Assembly: GCA_037893245.1 (NCBI GenBank)
Contig: JBAIAA010000244.1
Coordinates: 1 to 64,000 of the forward strand
Length of the DNA stretch: 64,000 nucleotides
Direction of reading: 5' to 3'
Source of the DNA: Crossaster papposus
Lineage: Eukaryota; Echinodermata; Asteroidea; Velatida; Solasteridae
In this document: positions 1 through 11,065 of the stretch, piece after piece
How positions within the stretch are numbered: the stretch's first letter is position 1
Layout of the letters: each line of letters begins with the position of its first letter
Notes under the pieces: generated by a model
Seen by the model: the letters and a program-made list of their open reading frames with translations, nothing else
Told to the model about the DNA's origin: nothing
The model's database searches: none
Program-made: the position numbers and the translations under genes

Positions 1-3000
1 CCTATAGCCGCCCAGTATCCTGACGCATGAGTCTCTCAGTTTAGGTTTGTTCTCAGTGAAAATTTTGGCAATATTTTGGCTCAGATGTCGAGCTGGTGAG
101 TGTCCTCTTCATTCTCTGAACAACGTTGAGGTTCGCAGACTCAGGATATATGTCGAGAACATTATCCTCATTCGCAGCCATGTTTTCTGATGTGTATGTA
201 TGTACACGTGTATTGGCCACATAGGGCCTATGCCGCCAGTATCTTGACCGCATGAGTCTCTCAGTTTGTGTTTGTTTTTCCAGTGAGAAATTTGGCAATA
301 TTTTTGGGCTCGGATGTTGAGCTGGTGAGTGTCTCTTCAACTTCTCGAACAACGTTGAGGGCTCGCAGCTCAGATATATGTCGAGAAAATTGTCCTCATT
401 CGCAGCCATGTTTTTCCTGATGTGTTTGTATGCACACGTGTAGTTGCCACCATAGGCATATGCCGCCAGTTGTCCATGACGCATGAGTCCTCTCAGTTTG
501 GGTTTTTTTCCAGTGAGAAATTTGGCAATATTTTGGCTCGGATGTCGAGCTGGTGAGTGGTCCTCTTCATTCTCGAACAACGATTGAGGTTCGCAGCTCA
601 GATATAGTGTACATAAAATTATCCTCATTCGCAGCCATGTTTTCTTATGTGGTATGATGTACACGTGTATTGCCACATAGGCAATATGCCGCCAGAGTCC
701 TGGACGCATAGAGTCTCTTCCCGTTTGTTGTCTTTTCCAGTGAGAAATTTTGCGCATTATTTTGGCTCAGATGTCGGAGGCTGGTGAGTGTCTCTTCATT
801 CTCCAACAAACGTTGAGGGTTTCGCCAGCTCAGATATAAGGTCGAGAAAAATTATCCTCATTCGCAGCCATGTGTTCTGCTACTGTATGTATGCTACACG
901 TGTATTGACACGTAGGCCTTTGCCGCCAGTTGTCCCTGACGCATGAGTCTCTCAAAGTTTTTTGGTCTCTTCCGGTGAGAATTTCGGCGATGTGTTAGCT
1001 CAGGATGTGGAGGTGGTGAATGTCCTCTTCATTCTCGAACAACGTTGAGGTTCGCAGCTCAGATATATGTTGAGAACATTATCCTCATTCGCAGCCATGT
1101 TTTCTTATGTTTATGCGTGTACACGTGTATTGCCCGCATAGGGCTTATGTCGCCAGTGTCCAGAAACATGAGTCTCACAGTTTGTTTGTTTTCCAGTGAG
1201 AAATTTGGCTATGTGTTTAGCTCAGATGTCGAGCTGGTGAGTGTCTCTTCATTCTCGAACAACGTTGAGGCTCGTAGCTCAGATATATGTCAAGGAAAAT
1301 TGTCCTCATTCGCAAGCCATGTTTTCTTATGTGTATGGATGTACACGTGTATTGCCTCATAGGCCTATGCCGCCAGTGTTCCTGACGCGATGAGTCCTCA
1401 CAGTTTGGGTTTTTTCCAGTGAGAAAGTTGGAAATATTTTGGCCTCAGATGTCGAGCTGGCGAGTGTTCTCTCATTCTCGAACAACGTTGAGGGTTCGCA
1501 GCTCTGATATAAGGTTCATAACATTTAATCCTCATTCGCAGCCATGTATTTCTTATGTTTAATGCGTGTACACGTGTATTGGCCGCAGAGGCCTATGCCG
1601 CCAGTTGTCCTGAGCTGCATGAGTCTCCAAAGTGTTGGGTCTCTTCCGGGGAGAATTTTGGCGATATGTTATCTCAGATGTGGAGGTGGTGAATGTCTCT
1701 TTATTCTCCAACAACATTGATAGGTTCCGCAGCTCAGATATATGTCGAGAAAAAATTCCTCATTCGCAGCCATGTTTTTCTTTATGTGTTTTGTATGTAC
1801 ACTGTGTATTGGCCACATAGGCATATGCCGCCAGTGGTCCCTGACGCATTGAGGTCTCTCCGTTTAGGTTTGTTCCAGTGTGAAATTTGGCAATATTTTG
1901 GCTCAGATTATCGAGCTGGTGAGTGTCCCTCATTATCGAACAACGTTGAGGTTCGCGCGCTCATATACATGTCGAGAACATTAGTCCTCATTCGCAGGCC
2001 ATGTTGTTCTGATGTGTGTATGTATTACACGTGTATTGCGCCACATAGGCCTATGCCGTCAGTATCCTGACGCAGGAGTCTCTCAGGTTAAGATGTTTTT
2101 TTCCAGTGAGAAATTTGGCAATATTATGGCTCGGGATGTCGAGAGCTGGTGAGTGTCTCTTCATTCTCGAACAACGCTGGAGGCTCGCAGCTCAGATATA
2201 TGTCGACAAAGTTATCCTCATTTCTGTAGCCATGTTTTCTTATGTGTATGTATGTACACGTGTCTTGCCTCATTAGGCCTATGCCGCCAGTGTCCTGACG
2301 CATGAGTCCTCAAAGTTTTGGTCTAATTCCGGTGTAGAATTTTGGCGATGTGGTTAGCTTCAGATGTGGAGGTGGTGAAATGTCTTCTTCATTCTCAAAC
2401 AACGTTGGGGTTCGCAGCTAAGAAGATATGAGAACATTATCCTCAATTCGCAGCCATGTTTTTCTCTGATGTGGTAAGGTATGTACACGTGTATTACCAC
2501 ATAGGGCACTATGCCGCCAGTTATCCGACGACATGAGTCTCTCAGTTTGTTTGTTTTTTCCAGTGAGAAATTTGGCAATATTTTGCTCGGATGTCGAGCT
2601 GGTGAATGTTCTTCTTCATTTTCCAACAACGTTGAGGTTCGCAGCTCAGATATAAGTCGCGAAAATTATCCTCATTCGCCGCCATGTGTTCTGATAATGT
2701 AAGTATGTACGACGTTGTATTTGCCACATAGGCCTATGCCCGCCAGTATCCTGACGCATGAGTCTCTCAGTTTGGGGTTTTTCCAGTGAGAAATTTGAGT
2801 AATATTTTGCTCGGATGTCGAGCTGGTGAGTGTCCTCTTCATTCTCGAACAACTTGAGGCTCGCAGCTCAGATATATGTCGAGAAAATTGTCCTCATTCG
2901 CAGTCCATGTTTTCTTATGTGTATAAATGTACACGTGTATTGCCTTATAGGCCTATGCCGCCAGTGTCCTGAACGCATGAGTCTCACAGTTTTGTGTTTT

Positions 3001-3564
3001 TTGTCAGTGAGAAAGTTGGCAATATTTTGGCTCAGATGTCGAGCTGGCGAGTGTCTCTTCATTCTCGAACAACGTTGAGGTTCGCAGCTCAGATATATGT
3101 CGAGAAAAATATCCTCATTCGCAGCCATGTTTTCTGATGCTGTGTTTGTATGTACACGTGTATTTGCCACATAGGCATATCCGCCAGTTGTCTCTGACGC
3201 ATGAGTCTCTCAGTTTTAGGTTTGTTCCAGGTGTGAAATATTGCATTATTTTGGCTCAAGATGTCGAGCTGGTAGTGTCCCTTCATTATCGAACAACGTT
3301 GAGGCTCGCAGCTCAGATATATGTCGACAAAGTTATCCTCATTCGGTAGCCATGTTTTCTTATATGTGTATGTATGTCACTGGTGTATTGCCTCATAGGC
3401 CTATGCCGCCATTGTCCTGACGCATGAGTCCTCAAAGTTTTGGTCTATAGGGCCGAGTGAGAATTTTGGGTCGATGTGTTAGCTCAGATGTGGAGGTGGT
3501 GAATGTCTCTTCATTCTCGAATCAACGTTTGAGGTTCGCAGCTCAGATATAAGTTGAGAACATT
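1..3564. repeat. 217-bp satellite array, left flank (degraded copy)
   Basis: About 16 tandem monomers of the same satellite that fills 18487-64000. Each contains the landmarks TCGCAGCCATG, TACACGTGTA, ATAGGCCTAT, TGACGCATGAGTC and AACAACGTTGAGG in fixed order. Unlike the right array, nearly every monomer has one to several single-base insertions or deletions, often doubled bases (for example ATAGGGCCTA and GAGAGCTGG). This could be decay at an array edge or uncorrected long-read error. Error is favoured because the same kind of indel affects repeated single-copy DNA up to about position 7000. The short open frames here are repeat by-products. Confidence 0.95.
3562..3564. other. Left 3-bp target-site duplication (ATT)
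   Basis: The last satellite bases before the insert read GAGAACATT. Intact monomers read GAGAACATTATCCTC, and the right array resumes at 18487 with ATTATCCTC, so ATT is present once on each side of the insert. Confidence 0.75.
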
Positions 3565-3956
3565 CACTGTTTTAAAAAAATCACGTTTTCGCACCTGCGG
3601 AAATTGACGCCTAATTGAACACGAAACAAAACCCATTTCGTTGCTATATCCGGCCGTTCTCCGGCGGTCATTTTTCATTTCTAGTTCCAGATAGCTTCAC
3701 ACTAAGTAAGTGCACCCTTCGCCCTCCGCAATTTCCGAATACCGCGAAACCAAACCCCCGAGAAACCAGATTTCAGCTTCCATTATTTCTAGTTAGACTA
3801 ATATTCGCGGAAATTCATGTGCGTGCTTAGGTGCAATAGGTTGTTACGTTCAGCCATAATTATTGAAAACAAAAATACCAGCTTCAAGGTTTCAAATGCT
3901 TCCTCTGCAAAGTATTGACTTAGCCACTTATTGTTTATCTCCCCGCCTATCGTATT
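3565..3956. other. Single-copy DNA at left end of insert, nothing recognised
   Basis: A 71-codon open frame (3615-3830, plus) has no recognisable motif, no start context and unremarkable composition, so I do not call it. GCGGAAATT occurs twice, near 3597 and 3809, possibly as a subterminal repeat of the insertion. Confidence 0.4.
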
Positions 3957-4072
3957 CACCCCCCCCCACCCCCCCCCCCCCCCCCACCCCCCAACCCTCC
4001 TCCCTCCTCCTCCAACACAAATCCCACCAACACAAATCCACCAACAACCCGTACACCCCCCCACCCTCTTGT
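3957..4072. repeat. C-rich low-complexity tract
   Basis: Runs of C broken by A, grading into CCTCCTCC and CACAAATCCACCAACA-like repeats. It makes proline-rich and glycine-rich spurious frames on the two strands. Confidence 0.95.
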
Positions 4073-4322
4073 GATCACATTTAACACAAACAATTCAATA
4101 AAACATTTTTTTAAGGAGGTAAAATATTTATTTTCAATCACATGTTTTACATTATTATTCAAAAGTCTGACAGTGCGGTAATAAATCTTGCTGTATGAAG
4201 TTTAAACAACAATATTTTTCTTCTTTAATTTGTAAAATAATAAATAGACTACACATTTTTAAACAAAAAAACAGGGACTGCCAAAATCAACGTTGGCAAA
4301 AAATAATAAAATATTTCACTGA

Positions 4323-4706
4323 ATCCCATAGTTTTAGCTTCACTGACGCTGAGCGCCTATATTCATTGATAAACAAAGTGGGCCCGTTAGAGAATTCCCG
4401 CCAAATTTCAAGCAGATTGTGGGTCATCAATTGAGCTAAGCGAGCCTCCAGTCCTCATGGGCTTTGCTATCCAACTCTGTGTGGTTCGACAACGACAAGG
4501 CCGTGAAAGTTCAAGTTTTCACTTACAAGATAATAAAACAAGGGTTAGGATGTACACTTTTAAGCAATATCCTCCAATTACAAAGACAAATAAAACGGAA
4601 GTATTTGCTTTTACCCAATCAAATAATCTTACAGGAAATGTGCGAAAGGCAAGCAACCGTTTTTTTTTTAATGATAAGTGGGAAAACTCAACGAGCATGC
4701 GTTGTG
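4323..4706. repeat. Module R1, copy a
   Basis: Shares long near-identical blocks with 4958-5352, including GGGCCCGTTAGAGAATTCCC, TCATCAATTGAGCTA, GGATGTACACTTTT and CAACGAGCATGCGTTGTG. Differences between the copies are mostly single-base indels. A more diverged relative lies near 7398-7570. No protein is recognised in it. Confidence 0.85.
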
Positions 4707-4957
4707 TAATAAAGTATAAATCTTGTTTCTTCTGCTGTAAACAAATTAATAAACGGACCTGTCAGACATAAAGAAAACAAAAACATTGTTTACAAAGACA
4801 CAAACAACTAATTAACTCCACGATGCTCAAAATTAATGTCTACACTTCAAAGCATGAATCTGTCATAATGTAGGAGACATACAGTGGGGGTTTTTTTTTA
4901 AGAATAGGGAAATCTTCATTCTAAAAAAAGAAACTAAGTTTTAACATATTTGTACTA

Positions 4958-5352
4958 ATCCATAGTTTTAAACTTAACTGACGCCAAGTGCTTCTATTCT
5001 TTTGATAACAAAAGTGTATTGATAAAAACGTGGGCCCGTTAGAGAATTCCCGCCAAATTTCAAGCAGATGTGGGTCATCAATTGAGCTAGCGAGCCCTCC
5101 AGTCTCATGGCTTTGCTATCCGGACTCTGTGTGGTTTGACACGACAAGGGCCGTGAAAGTTCAAGTTTCACTTTACAAATAAAAACAAGGCTTAGGATGT
5201 ACACTTTTTAAAAATATCCTCCATTACAAAAAGTAAAATAAAACAAAGGTTTTTGCTTCTTTACCCATCAAATAATCTACAGGAAATGTGCGAGAAGCAA
5301 GCAACGTTTTAAAACAAAAAAATAGTGGAAAACTCAACGAGCATGCGTTGTG
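4958..5352. repeat. Module R1, copy b
   Basis: Direct repeat of 4323-4706. It is followed immediately by module R2 copy a, so R1-R2 appears to be one composite duplicated unit of about 780 bp. Confidence 0.85.
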
Positions 5353-5359
5353 CGGGGTT

Positions 5360-5741
5360 ACGTATGCTTCTTTTCTTTTTTAATTCAAAAGAGAACAGAG
5401 AAGAAACGGTTGCATTTATGTTGTTTTGTGCGAAAAAATATTGTGTATCCATCACGCACTTCTGTGGATGGACATTCCAAGATCGAACTATAAAAGGCCA
5501 TCAGCCCACCTGCCAGCACAGAATCCCACGATTTAGAAACACTGCTACAAATAAGGCCTTCTTTTTGGTTTTCGGAATTTGTTTTTTCAACTTTTGAGGA
5601 AAACAGTCTGTCTATAATTATGTTTGTAACAGTCACCAATACGTGTACTGGATTAAAACAAAATACACGTGTAACTATCCAATATTGAACTATGTAAACA
5701 TTGATGCCAAAGATGGCCCTTCAAAACAAAGTTCCAAACTC
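5360..5741 (+). repeat. Module R2, copy a (TATA-promoter-like)
   Basis: Closely matches 6623-6976 over about 350 bp. The best conserved stretch runs from GCATTTATGTTG through ATCACGCACTTCTGTGGATG, the TATA box, and CCAGCACAGAAT to ATTTAGAAACACTGCT. About 85 bp past the TATA-proximal block there is a short plus-strand frame containing NTCTGL, with an equivalent in the other copy. That is too little to call a gene. Confidence 0.85.
5489..5496 (+). promoter_or_regulatory. TATA box in R2 copy a
   Basis: TATAAAAG followed by G, preceded by GATCGAAC. The same octamer in the same context occurs in R2 copy b (6751-6758). A start site would be expected about 30 bp downstream, at the conserved CCAGCACAGAAT. 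Conservation between copies may reflect recent duplication rather than selection. Confidence 0.45.
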
Positions 5742-6041
5742 TCCAAGAACATGCTTGTTGTTATCGTGAAAGGAAATATAGGCCTACATTATAAGTGTAA
5801 TTAACATAGTTCCAAGAAAGAAACAAAAAAGGACTTTGGTTGTAGTAAAAGTTTGTCCAGGTCCTGAAGCCTGGAGGGTCTGGGTGATCTAAACATTACA
5901 ATTCAAAAACTCTTCCTTTCTAACAATCATCTAATTAACACAAAAAATGGTTTCCAATGGTTTTAATTTTTTGTGTAACTATGAGTTTTTGTTTACTACC
6001 ACCTATAGTTTTTCGGCTCCGGCCCATCCCAGTACAGATTG

Positions 6042-6044
<3 letters not shown>

Positions 6045-6073
<29 letters not shown>
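6045..6073. repeat. Poly-G run (29 G)
   Basis: Uninterrupted G tract, 47 bp upstream of a long C tract, so the two can pair or form quadruplex/i-motif structures. The true length is uncertain because homopolymers are often miscounted. Confidence 0.95.
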
Positions 6074-6074
<1 letters not shown>

Positions 6075-6119
6075 GGTGGTTCATGCCTTTTATAAAAATA
6101 TCACCCAGTTACAGCAATG

Positions 6120-6120
<1 letters not shown>

Positions 6121-6154
<34 letters not shown>

Positions 6155-6174
6155 ACCCCCCCCCCCCCCCCCCC
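6121..6174. repeat. Poly-C run (34 C, A, 19 C)
   Basis: Second half of the G/C homopolymer pair. The 78-codon frame crossing this region (5957-6193) owes its glycine and proline runs to the two tracts and is not a gene. Confidence 0.95.
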
Positions 6175-6622
6175 GATGTTCAGGCGCAATTAATTATTTT
6201 GCGGTCAAATTGAGCTTGTTTCCACCGTTCCCATTGCCTCCATGGTAGGCCTATATCTCAAGTGTTTTGTGAACAGAACTACACCTTGGTTTGACCATGG
6301 TTTCACCAATGGTTTGACAAATTGACAGTCCAATGCTATACCAAGGTTAAAGTTGATATACGAACAAATCACGATTCACAATGTCCTCTTCAAACAAATC
6401 TACTATCAAAAATAATCACGTACTGGTAAGCTCATATTCCTGATAATCTTGTATAGAAACTGTATAGATCAAAGTAAATATAAGAAACATTTCACCATAC
6501 AAAATGACATATATTATACAGATAAAAAACAAATGGTCGGGCCGATATTAGAAAAACACAAAATCAAAGAGCATGCATGTAAAATAGAACAGTAACCTCT
6601 GTTTTGGTCCTGGGGCTAACCT
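6175..6622. other. AT-rich spacer, nothing recognised
   Basis: No convincing frame, RNA or repeat. TAGGCCTA occurs at 6246-6253, and GAGCATGCATG near 6570 resembles the end of module R1. Confidence 0.4.
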
Positions 6623-6976
6623 GGGTATGGCTTCTTCTTTTTAAATTAAAAAAAGAACAGAAGAAACGGTTTGCATTTATGTTGATTTGTGCGAAAAATA
6701 TTGTGTATCCGCATCACGCACTTCTGTGGATGACATTCCAGGATCGAACCTATAAAAGCCATCACCCACTGCCAGCACAGAATTCCACGATTTAGAAACA
6801 CTGCTAAAATAAGCCTTCTCTTGATTTCGGAATTTGAATTTCTACTTTTTTGAAAAAAAAGTATATGTATATATTTGTAAGAGTCAGCAATACGTGTACT
6901 GGATTAAACAAAATCCAACATATAACTGTATGAAATTGATGCCAAAGTTAGCCCTCGGAAAACAAAGTTCCAAACT
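6623..6976 (+). repeat. Module R2, copy b (TATA-promoter-like)
   Basis: Second copy of 5360-5741 with TATAAAAG at 6751-6758. Indels relative to copy a lie mainly in A and T homopolymers. Confidence 0.85.
6751..6758 (+). promoter_or_regulatory. TATA box in R2 copy b
   Basis: TATAAAAG preceded by GGATCGAACC and followed 23 bp later by the conserved CAGCACAGAAT. The diverged R2 relative near 8090-8130 has CTATTGAAG at the equivalent place, so the box is lost there. Confidence 0.45.
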
Positions 6977-7397
6977 TGTCACACATACTCAATACGACAG
7001 CAGCAAGACTACAATTTTAAATAAAAACGTAATCAGCATACATGTATTAGGAAAAAAAGGTTGTTTTGATTTTAGTAAACGTTTTTCTTATAATATTTAT
7101 ACGATTGTACATAACATGGCCTTTTGACTTTGTCAGTTGTTAAAGGTAGGATACATCATTTGCAGATATCGAAAATATTTACTACCGAATTATTAAGAAA
7201 TATCTTACTCATCTAAAAGTAAATAATGATGTTAGGCATCCAGCAAAATGATTACGCTAGATATCTTGTAATTATTCTGTAAAAAAATTATTTTATAAAG
7301 ACAAATTCGCGATTGCCAGACGGCGATCGCGAAAAAAATAAATTACATAAGAATAACTGCTCGACGCCAGTTGCAAACAAACGCTGTTTTTCGTGCC

Positions 7398-7570
7398 TTT
7401 CTCGGCATCCATGAGTTTTAGCTCCGCCTATTCAAAGACTGATTGATTAGGGTCCATGTCATTGAGAAAAAAAGGTCGGCCCGTTAAGTGAGGCACAGTC
7501 AAGTTTTTGGTTGTAAATTGAGCTGGGGCCGGGCGCCCAGGTCGCGCAGGGTGAACCGAACCACATTTGG
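7398..7570. repeat. Diverged R1-like segment
   Basis: Contains in order CATGAGTTTTAGCT, TCGGCCCGTTA and AAATTGAGCT, matching CATAGTTTTAGCT, GGGCCCGTTAG and CAATTGAGCT of R1. Spacing is similar and the intervening sequence is diverged. Confidence 0.45.
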
Positions 7571-8009
7571 TTTAACAGGCAATGCCATCAAGGTTAAGTT
7601 TTTCAAACAAAACATAAAGCATAAAGCTATATAGCAATGCTGGTCTCAAACGCTTGATAAAGAATTTAACAGTAATATTTTTAAGTATTTCACAGAAACC
7701 TTTTAACAAATCTAGACTATACTGAAAAACAATTACGCAATGGTATGCAATATACCTTTTGTGAATTAACGACAAATCAAACTAAAAATGTATTCGTATT
7801 TATATTCATCGTGGAAAATTGCATGTGAGCATAGATTATACCTTCATTGTGGTGGTAATGATATTCCATAATAGAGCAGACAAAATAAACACGCAATTAA
7901 TAGTTTTAGAACGTGTGTGAGTATTACAGAATTTGGCAGCCGAGGGTACAAGTTGAATATATGATGAACATATTTATGTTGCTCTATACAAGCCCGCTTT
8001 CAATGCATT

Positions 8010-8130
8010 TTGAAATATGACCGGGATTCCTATTGTGTTACAAAAACTAAACGTGTTTTCACCACCTATCTATATGCACCGTGACCCCAGGATTGGACTA
8101 TTGAAGCCATCACTATAGAACCCCAGGATC
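8010..8130. repeat. Diverged R2-like segment
   Basis: GACCCCAGGATTGGACTATTGAAGCCATCAC aligns with the R2 block around CATTCCAGGATCGAACC, TATAAAAG and CCATCACC. The order relative to 7398-7570 keeps the R1-then-R2 arrangement. Confidence 0.4.
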
Positions 8131-10200
8131 GGTAAACTTTAAAAGTAATAAAATGAAAAACAAACCCTCAAATGACGTATTCAAAATATTCACACACATG
8201 CATCATATTGTATAATAGTCAATACATTTCACCGTTCAATGCTATTATTATTTGTATTATTGTTATAATTATTATTATTAATACGTATCTTGTTGACCTA
8301 CCATAGTTTTTGTTTTGGGGGATCTTGCTCCTCTTTGTTATACGCGGAAAACCTCGAAAGTGGCGAAGTCTGGCAACTGAAGTAACTCAAAGTCGAAAGC
8401 CTCACTGCCTGTGCAGAAGCCGCAGAAGTATGTTGTCTCGTACGCGTATTACGCAATGATCGGTGAATGTTGCACACAATTTCCGTTGAAGTTAGAGGAT
8501 TTTCAATGAATACACCTTTTGTAATGTGAACAGAAAGATAAAGTGTAAAAAAGGAAGTTTAGAAAATGACGAGACTTGCGAGGGACCTATAGTATACCTG
8601 ACACAAAACACGTAATCATTGACAGGCACCAGTTATTTGCAAAGTCATTCATTAGATTGCTAGAGCTATACTGATTGAGACGTGTGAAGAGCGATTCTGA
8701 CTCGTCCCATGCTTGTCCTCAGCCCGTTTGGTAATGAGTTTCACTTCCGGTGGATTAAAACTGATCGGTTAGCAGCAACAAATACTTCAGCAAACAATGT
8801 TTTTCTAACATTCATTTTGAGTTCCCTAGTAGTACTACGCTGATACAGTCGTTTTCCTAGTTCGAGATCGCAACAATTATTCAGACTGCTTTCGGCTAGA
8901 CCAATCCTCAACATTCAAGTGAAATGGGTTTAGTATCATTTACTTTGGGTGGTGGAGATACTATTGTTTTTGTTTCAATATTGCTCTTCTAATTTTAAAA
9001 ATACAACGTCAAAACGACATTTACATTTATATTTCATATAGGCCTATTTGTTATATACAATCTCTCTGGGAGAGATTGTGTGTATGTTTATCTCATTCCA
9101 GTAATTGGCGGTTCTTTCGCTGTTTGAAGTGGTTAATAAATAAATAAAATAAATATATAAAAGTGCCGACATCCTTTTGCTGTAGTTGCGAATCGTCTTA
9201 ACAAATTCCGGATCGGTTAAAACTGCTTCGTACATAAACAAATAATCGCGCGAGAAAATACATGTTAGCTAGAACCAACTCGAGTCAAGCCGATTTTAGT
9301 ATTTAAATATTAAAAAAAATTTTTTTTTAAATACTTCCAATACAGTTTTAAAAAGACGACTTGGGTAAGACATTGATTTTGAAATTTTCGTTTGTGTAGC
9401 GCAGTGCGACCATACCGTGGTGCGCGCGGGAACGGGCCGATAAACTGACTTATAGAACATGTCACTTAAAATTGCTTGTGGGCGTGCAGTCGATGTACGT
9501 ATTTTAAGCGCGATCTGAAACTATGAAAAAGTACAAGTTCACTCTTTGTAAGATGTTTTAATACTAGAGATTTTTCTACTGATTTTGACTCAACAAATAA
9601 TCGATGCATGAGTTAATACAACTGTAGATTACAAAAAGGCATTATCGAAATCACACGTTGTGAGTGACATATTGTGGTTTTGCGACTCTTGTGATTTTCT
9701 ACAAACCGTCCAAACATGTCAAAGTGCGAGTCAAAAATGTAGCCGCAATTCCTTTATGAATAATTTATTAAAAAAATATTTGTGTATCAAGAAGCTTACA
9801 TGTTTTTTTTTTAAATGCACCGAGATTTTTGTTTCGGGGCACGAGCCATAGGAAGAGGGGAGTTTTTATTAAAAGCGATCCGGAACTAGGAAAACAACTG
9901 TAACATGGATAAAAACCGAAAGGTAAAATCTTAATTAATATAATCATGCCCAGGATTGCTGATTGTGCTTTTATGTGTTTCAACCGTCGAGGTTTATTGT
10001 TCTTTTTGTGAGTAAGCGTGAGTAAAAGGGTATGCAGTGAGCTCATTAATTTTGTCAGGAGAGATAAAGGTTATCATTAAATTCAAAACAATAGCCAGTG
10101 GGCATGGTGGGTACAAACAATTGAATTGTGCAACATCAAAGGTATATTTGTTTTTATAGTCCAAGGGATATATGCACATGACGAACAGTAATATTAAAAT
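8131..10200. other. AT-rich non-coding DNA
   Basis: No gene recognised. Small features only: an ATT-rich microsatellite at 8241-8282, TAGGCCTA at 9039-9046, and an A/T hairpin at 9299-9334. Open frames of 60-90 codons on both strands (for example near 9044-9241 and 9768-10046) have no motif or codon bias I can point to. Confidence 0.5.
9299..9334. repeat. A/T inverted repeat (hairpin)
   Basis: Arms GTATTTAAA (9299-9307) and TTTAAATAC (9326-9334) enclose A8/T9, itself self-complementary, so nearly the whole 36 bp can fold. Confidence 0.8.
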
Positions 10201-10284
10201 TTAATATCGCTTTGCAGGTTTCCTTGAATTTTCCCCCAAATGTTCCAATAATGATCGATTAATCTTGAAATTTGAGTTACTGAC

Positions 10285-10399
10285 CTCCATGTTTTCCTCA
10301 AAATAATAGTCTATCCTCCTGAAAGAGTAGCCCTCCGCCCATCCGGGTAGTCTCACCAAATGAATGGTCACAAGGAGACGGTTTCGGCGCCAGCGAACC
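10285..10399 (-). CDS. Candidate internal exon of an unknown gene
   Basis: On the minus strand a 115-nt open segment is bordered by an acceptor-like ACACTTTTCAG (AG at 10401-10400) and a donor-like GAG|GTCAGT (GT at 10284-10283). It carries one leading base and then 38 codons: first VRWRRNRLLVTIHLVRLPGW, then AEGYSFRRIDYYFEENME. The composition (charged and aromatic residues, Trp-rich) looks protein-like, unlike the surrounding AT-rich frames. I recognise no domain and see no neighbouring exon. The foldback MITE (10449-10923) would lie in its upstream intron. It could be a captured exon inside the 14.9-kb insert or chance. Confidence 0.33.
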
Positions 10400-10425
10400 C
10401 TGAAAAGTGTGAAAAGACATAATTT

Positions 10426-10448
10426 CACGCACCAGGACTTCAATTTTA
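10426..10448. repeat. Partial copy of a short tandem repeat, left flank of the MITE
   Basis: CACGCACCAGGACTTCAATT before the MITE nearly equals CACGCACCAGAACTTCAATT at 10971-10990. The MITE therefore landed inside one copy of a local tandem repeat and the neighbouring copy shows the empty site. Confidence 0.75.
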
Positions 10449-10923
10449 AGCGGTGGTCACATCTTACGGTCATGAACGTAGTTGAACGTAGTTGAACGTA
10501 GTTCATTTGACCGTAGTAGACTGTAGTTGACCGTACTTCAACCGTAGTGCCGTGGTTACTACGGTCAACTACGGTCAACTACGGTCCACATTACGGTCAA
10601 GTAGGTTCAACTACGGTCCACACTACGGTCAAGTAGGGTCAACTAGGGCCAACTAGGGTCAAATAGGGTTAACTACGTATATACTAGGCTCACAGTACGG
10701 TTTAGGCATTCAAGGTGACCGTAGAAATATTTTCAACATGTTAAAAACTTTTTGGCTAACTACGGCCAAATCATGGCTTTCCTCAAGGTCTAAGTACGTT
10801 CAGAACTACGGTCCACTACGTTTAACTACGTTTAACTACGACTACTAGGGTCTACTACGGTCAACTACGGTCACACCATACTACGTTCAACTACGTTCAT
10901 GACCGTAAGATGTGACCACCGCT
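10449..10923. mobile_element. 475-bp foldback MITE with 44-bp terminal inverted repeats, TTA duplication
   Basis: The outer arms 10449-10492 and 10880-10923 are perfect inverted repeats, starting AGCGGTGGTCACATC. The pairing also runs one base into the duplication on each side. The interior is built from variants of ACTACGGTCA and its complement, plus three tandem GAACGTAGTT units at the left end, so much of the element can self-pair. TTA flanks it at 10446-10448 and 10924-10926. The adjacent uninterrupted repeat copy (CAATTTAATATCGAAC near 10985-11000) approximates the pre-insertion site. A 3-bp TTA/TAA target is typical of PIF/Harbinger-derived MITEs, which is my inference. No coding capacity is seen. 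Confidence 0.85.
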
Positions 10924-10925
10924 TT

Positions 10926-11057
10926 ATATCGAACAATATAAATACGAGGTTATCAAGGGTTTTGTTAAACACGCACCAGAACTTCAATTTAATATCGAAC
11001 AATATAAATACGAGGTTATCAAGGGTTTTGTTAAACACGAACAATTGTATACTGTTC
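10926..11057. repeat. 66-bp tandem duplication
   Basis: ATATCGAACAATATAAATAC and the following bases to TTGTTAAACACG occur at 10926 and again at 10992, offset 66 bp. The second copy is interrupted downstream, after AACACGAAC, by divergence and then the hAT element. Confidence 0.85.
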
Positions 11058-11065
11058 CCTCTATC

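Noticed and set aside
3863-4084. Proline-rich (plus) and glycine-rich (minus, 3798-4162) frames
   Set aside because: Produced entirely by the C-rich low-complexity tract.
4323-5352. R1 direct repeats as LTRs of a small retroelement
   Set aside because: Only about 250 bp lies between them, with no primer-binding site, polypurine tract or flanking duplication, and R2 is duplicated separately.
5957-6193. Frame with Gly and Pro runs
   Set aside because: Produced by the G29 and C34 homopolymers.
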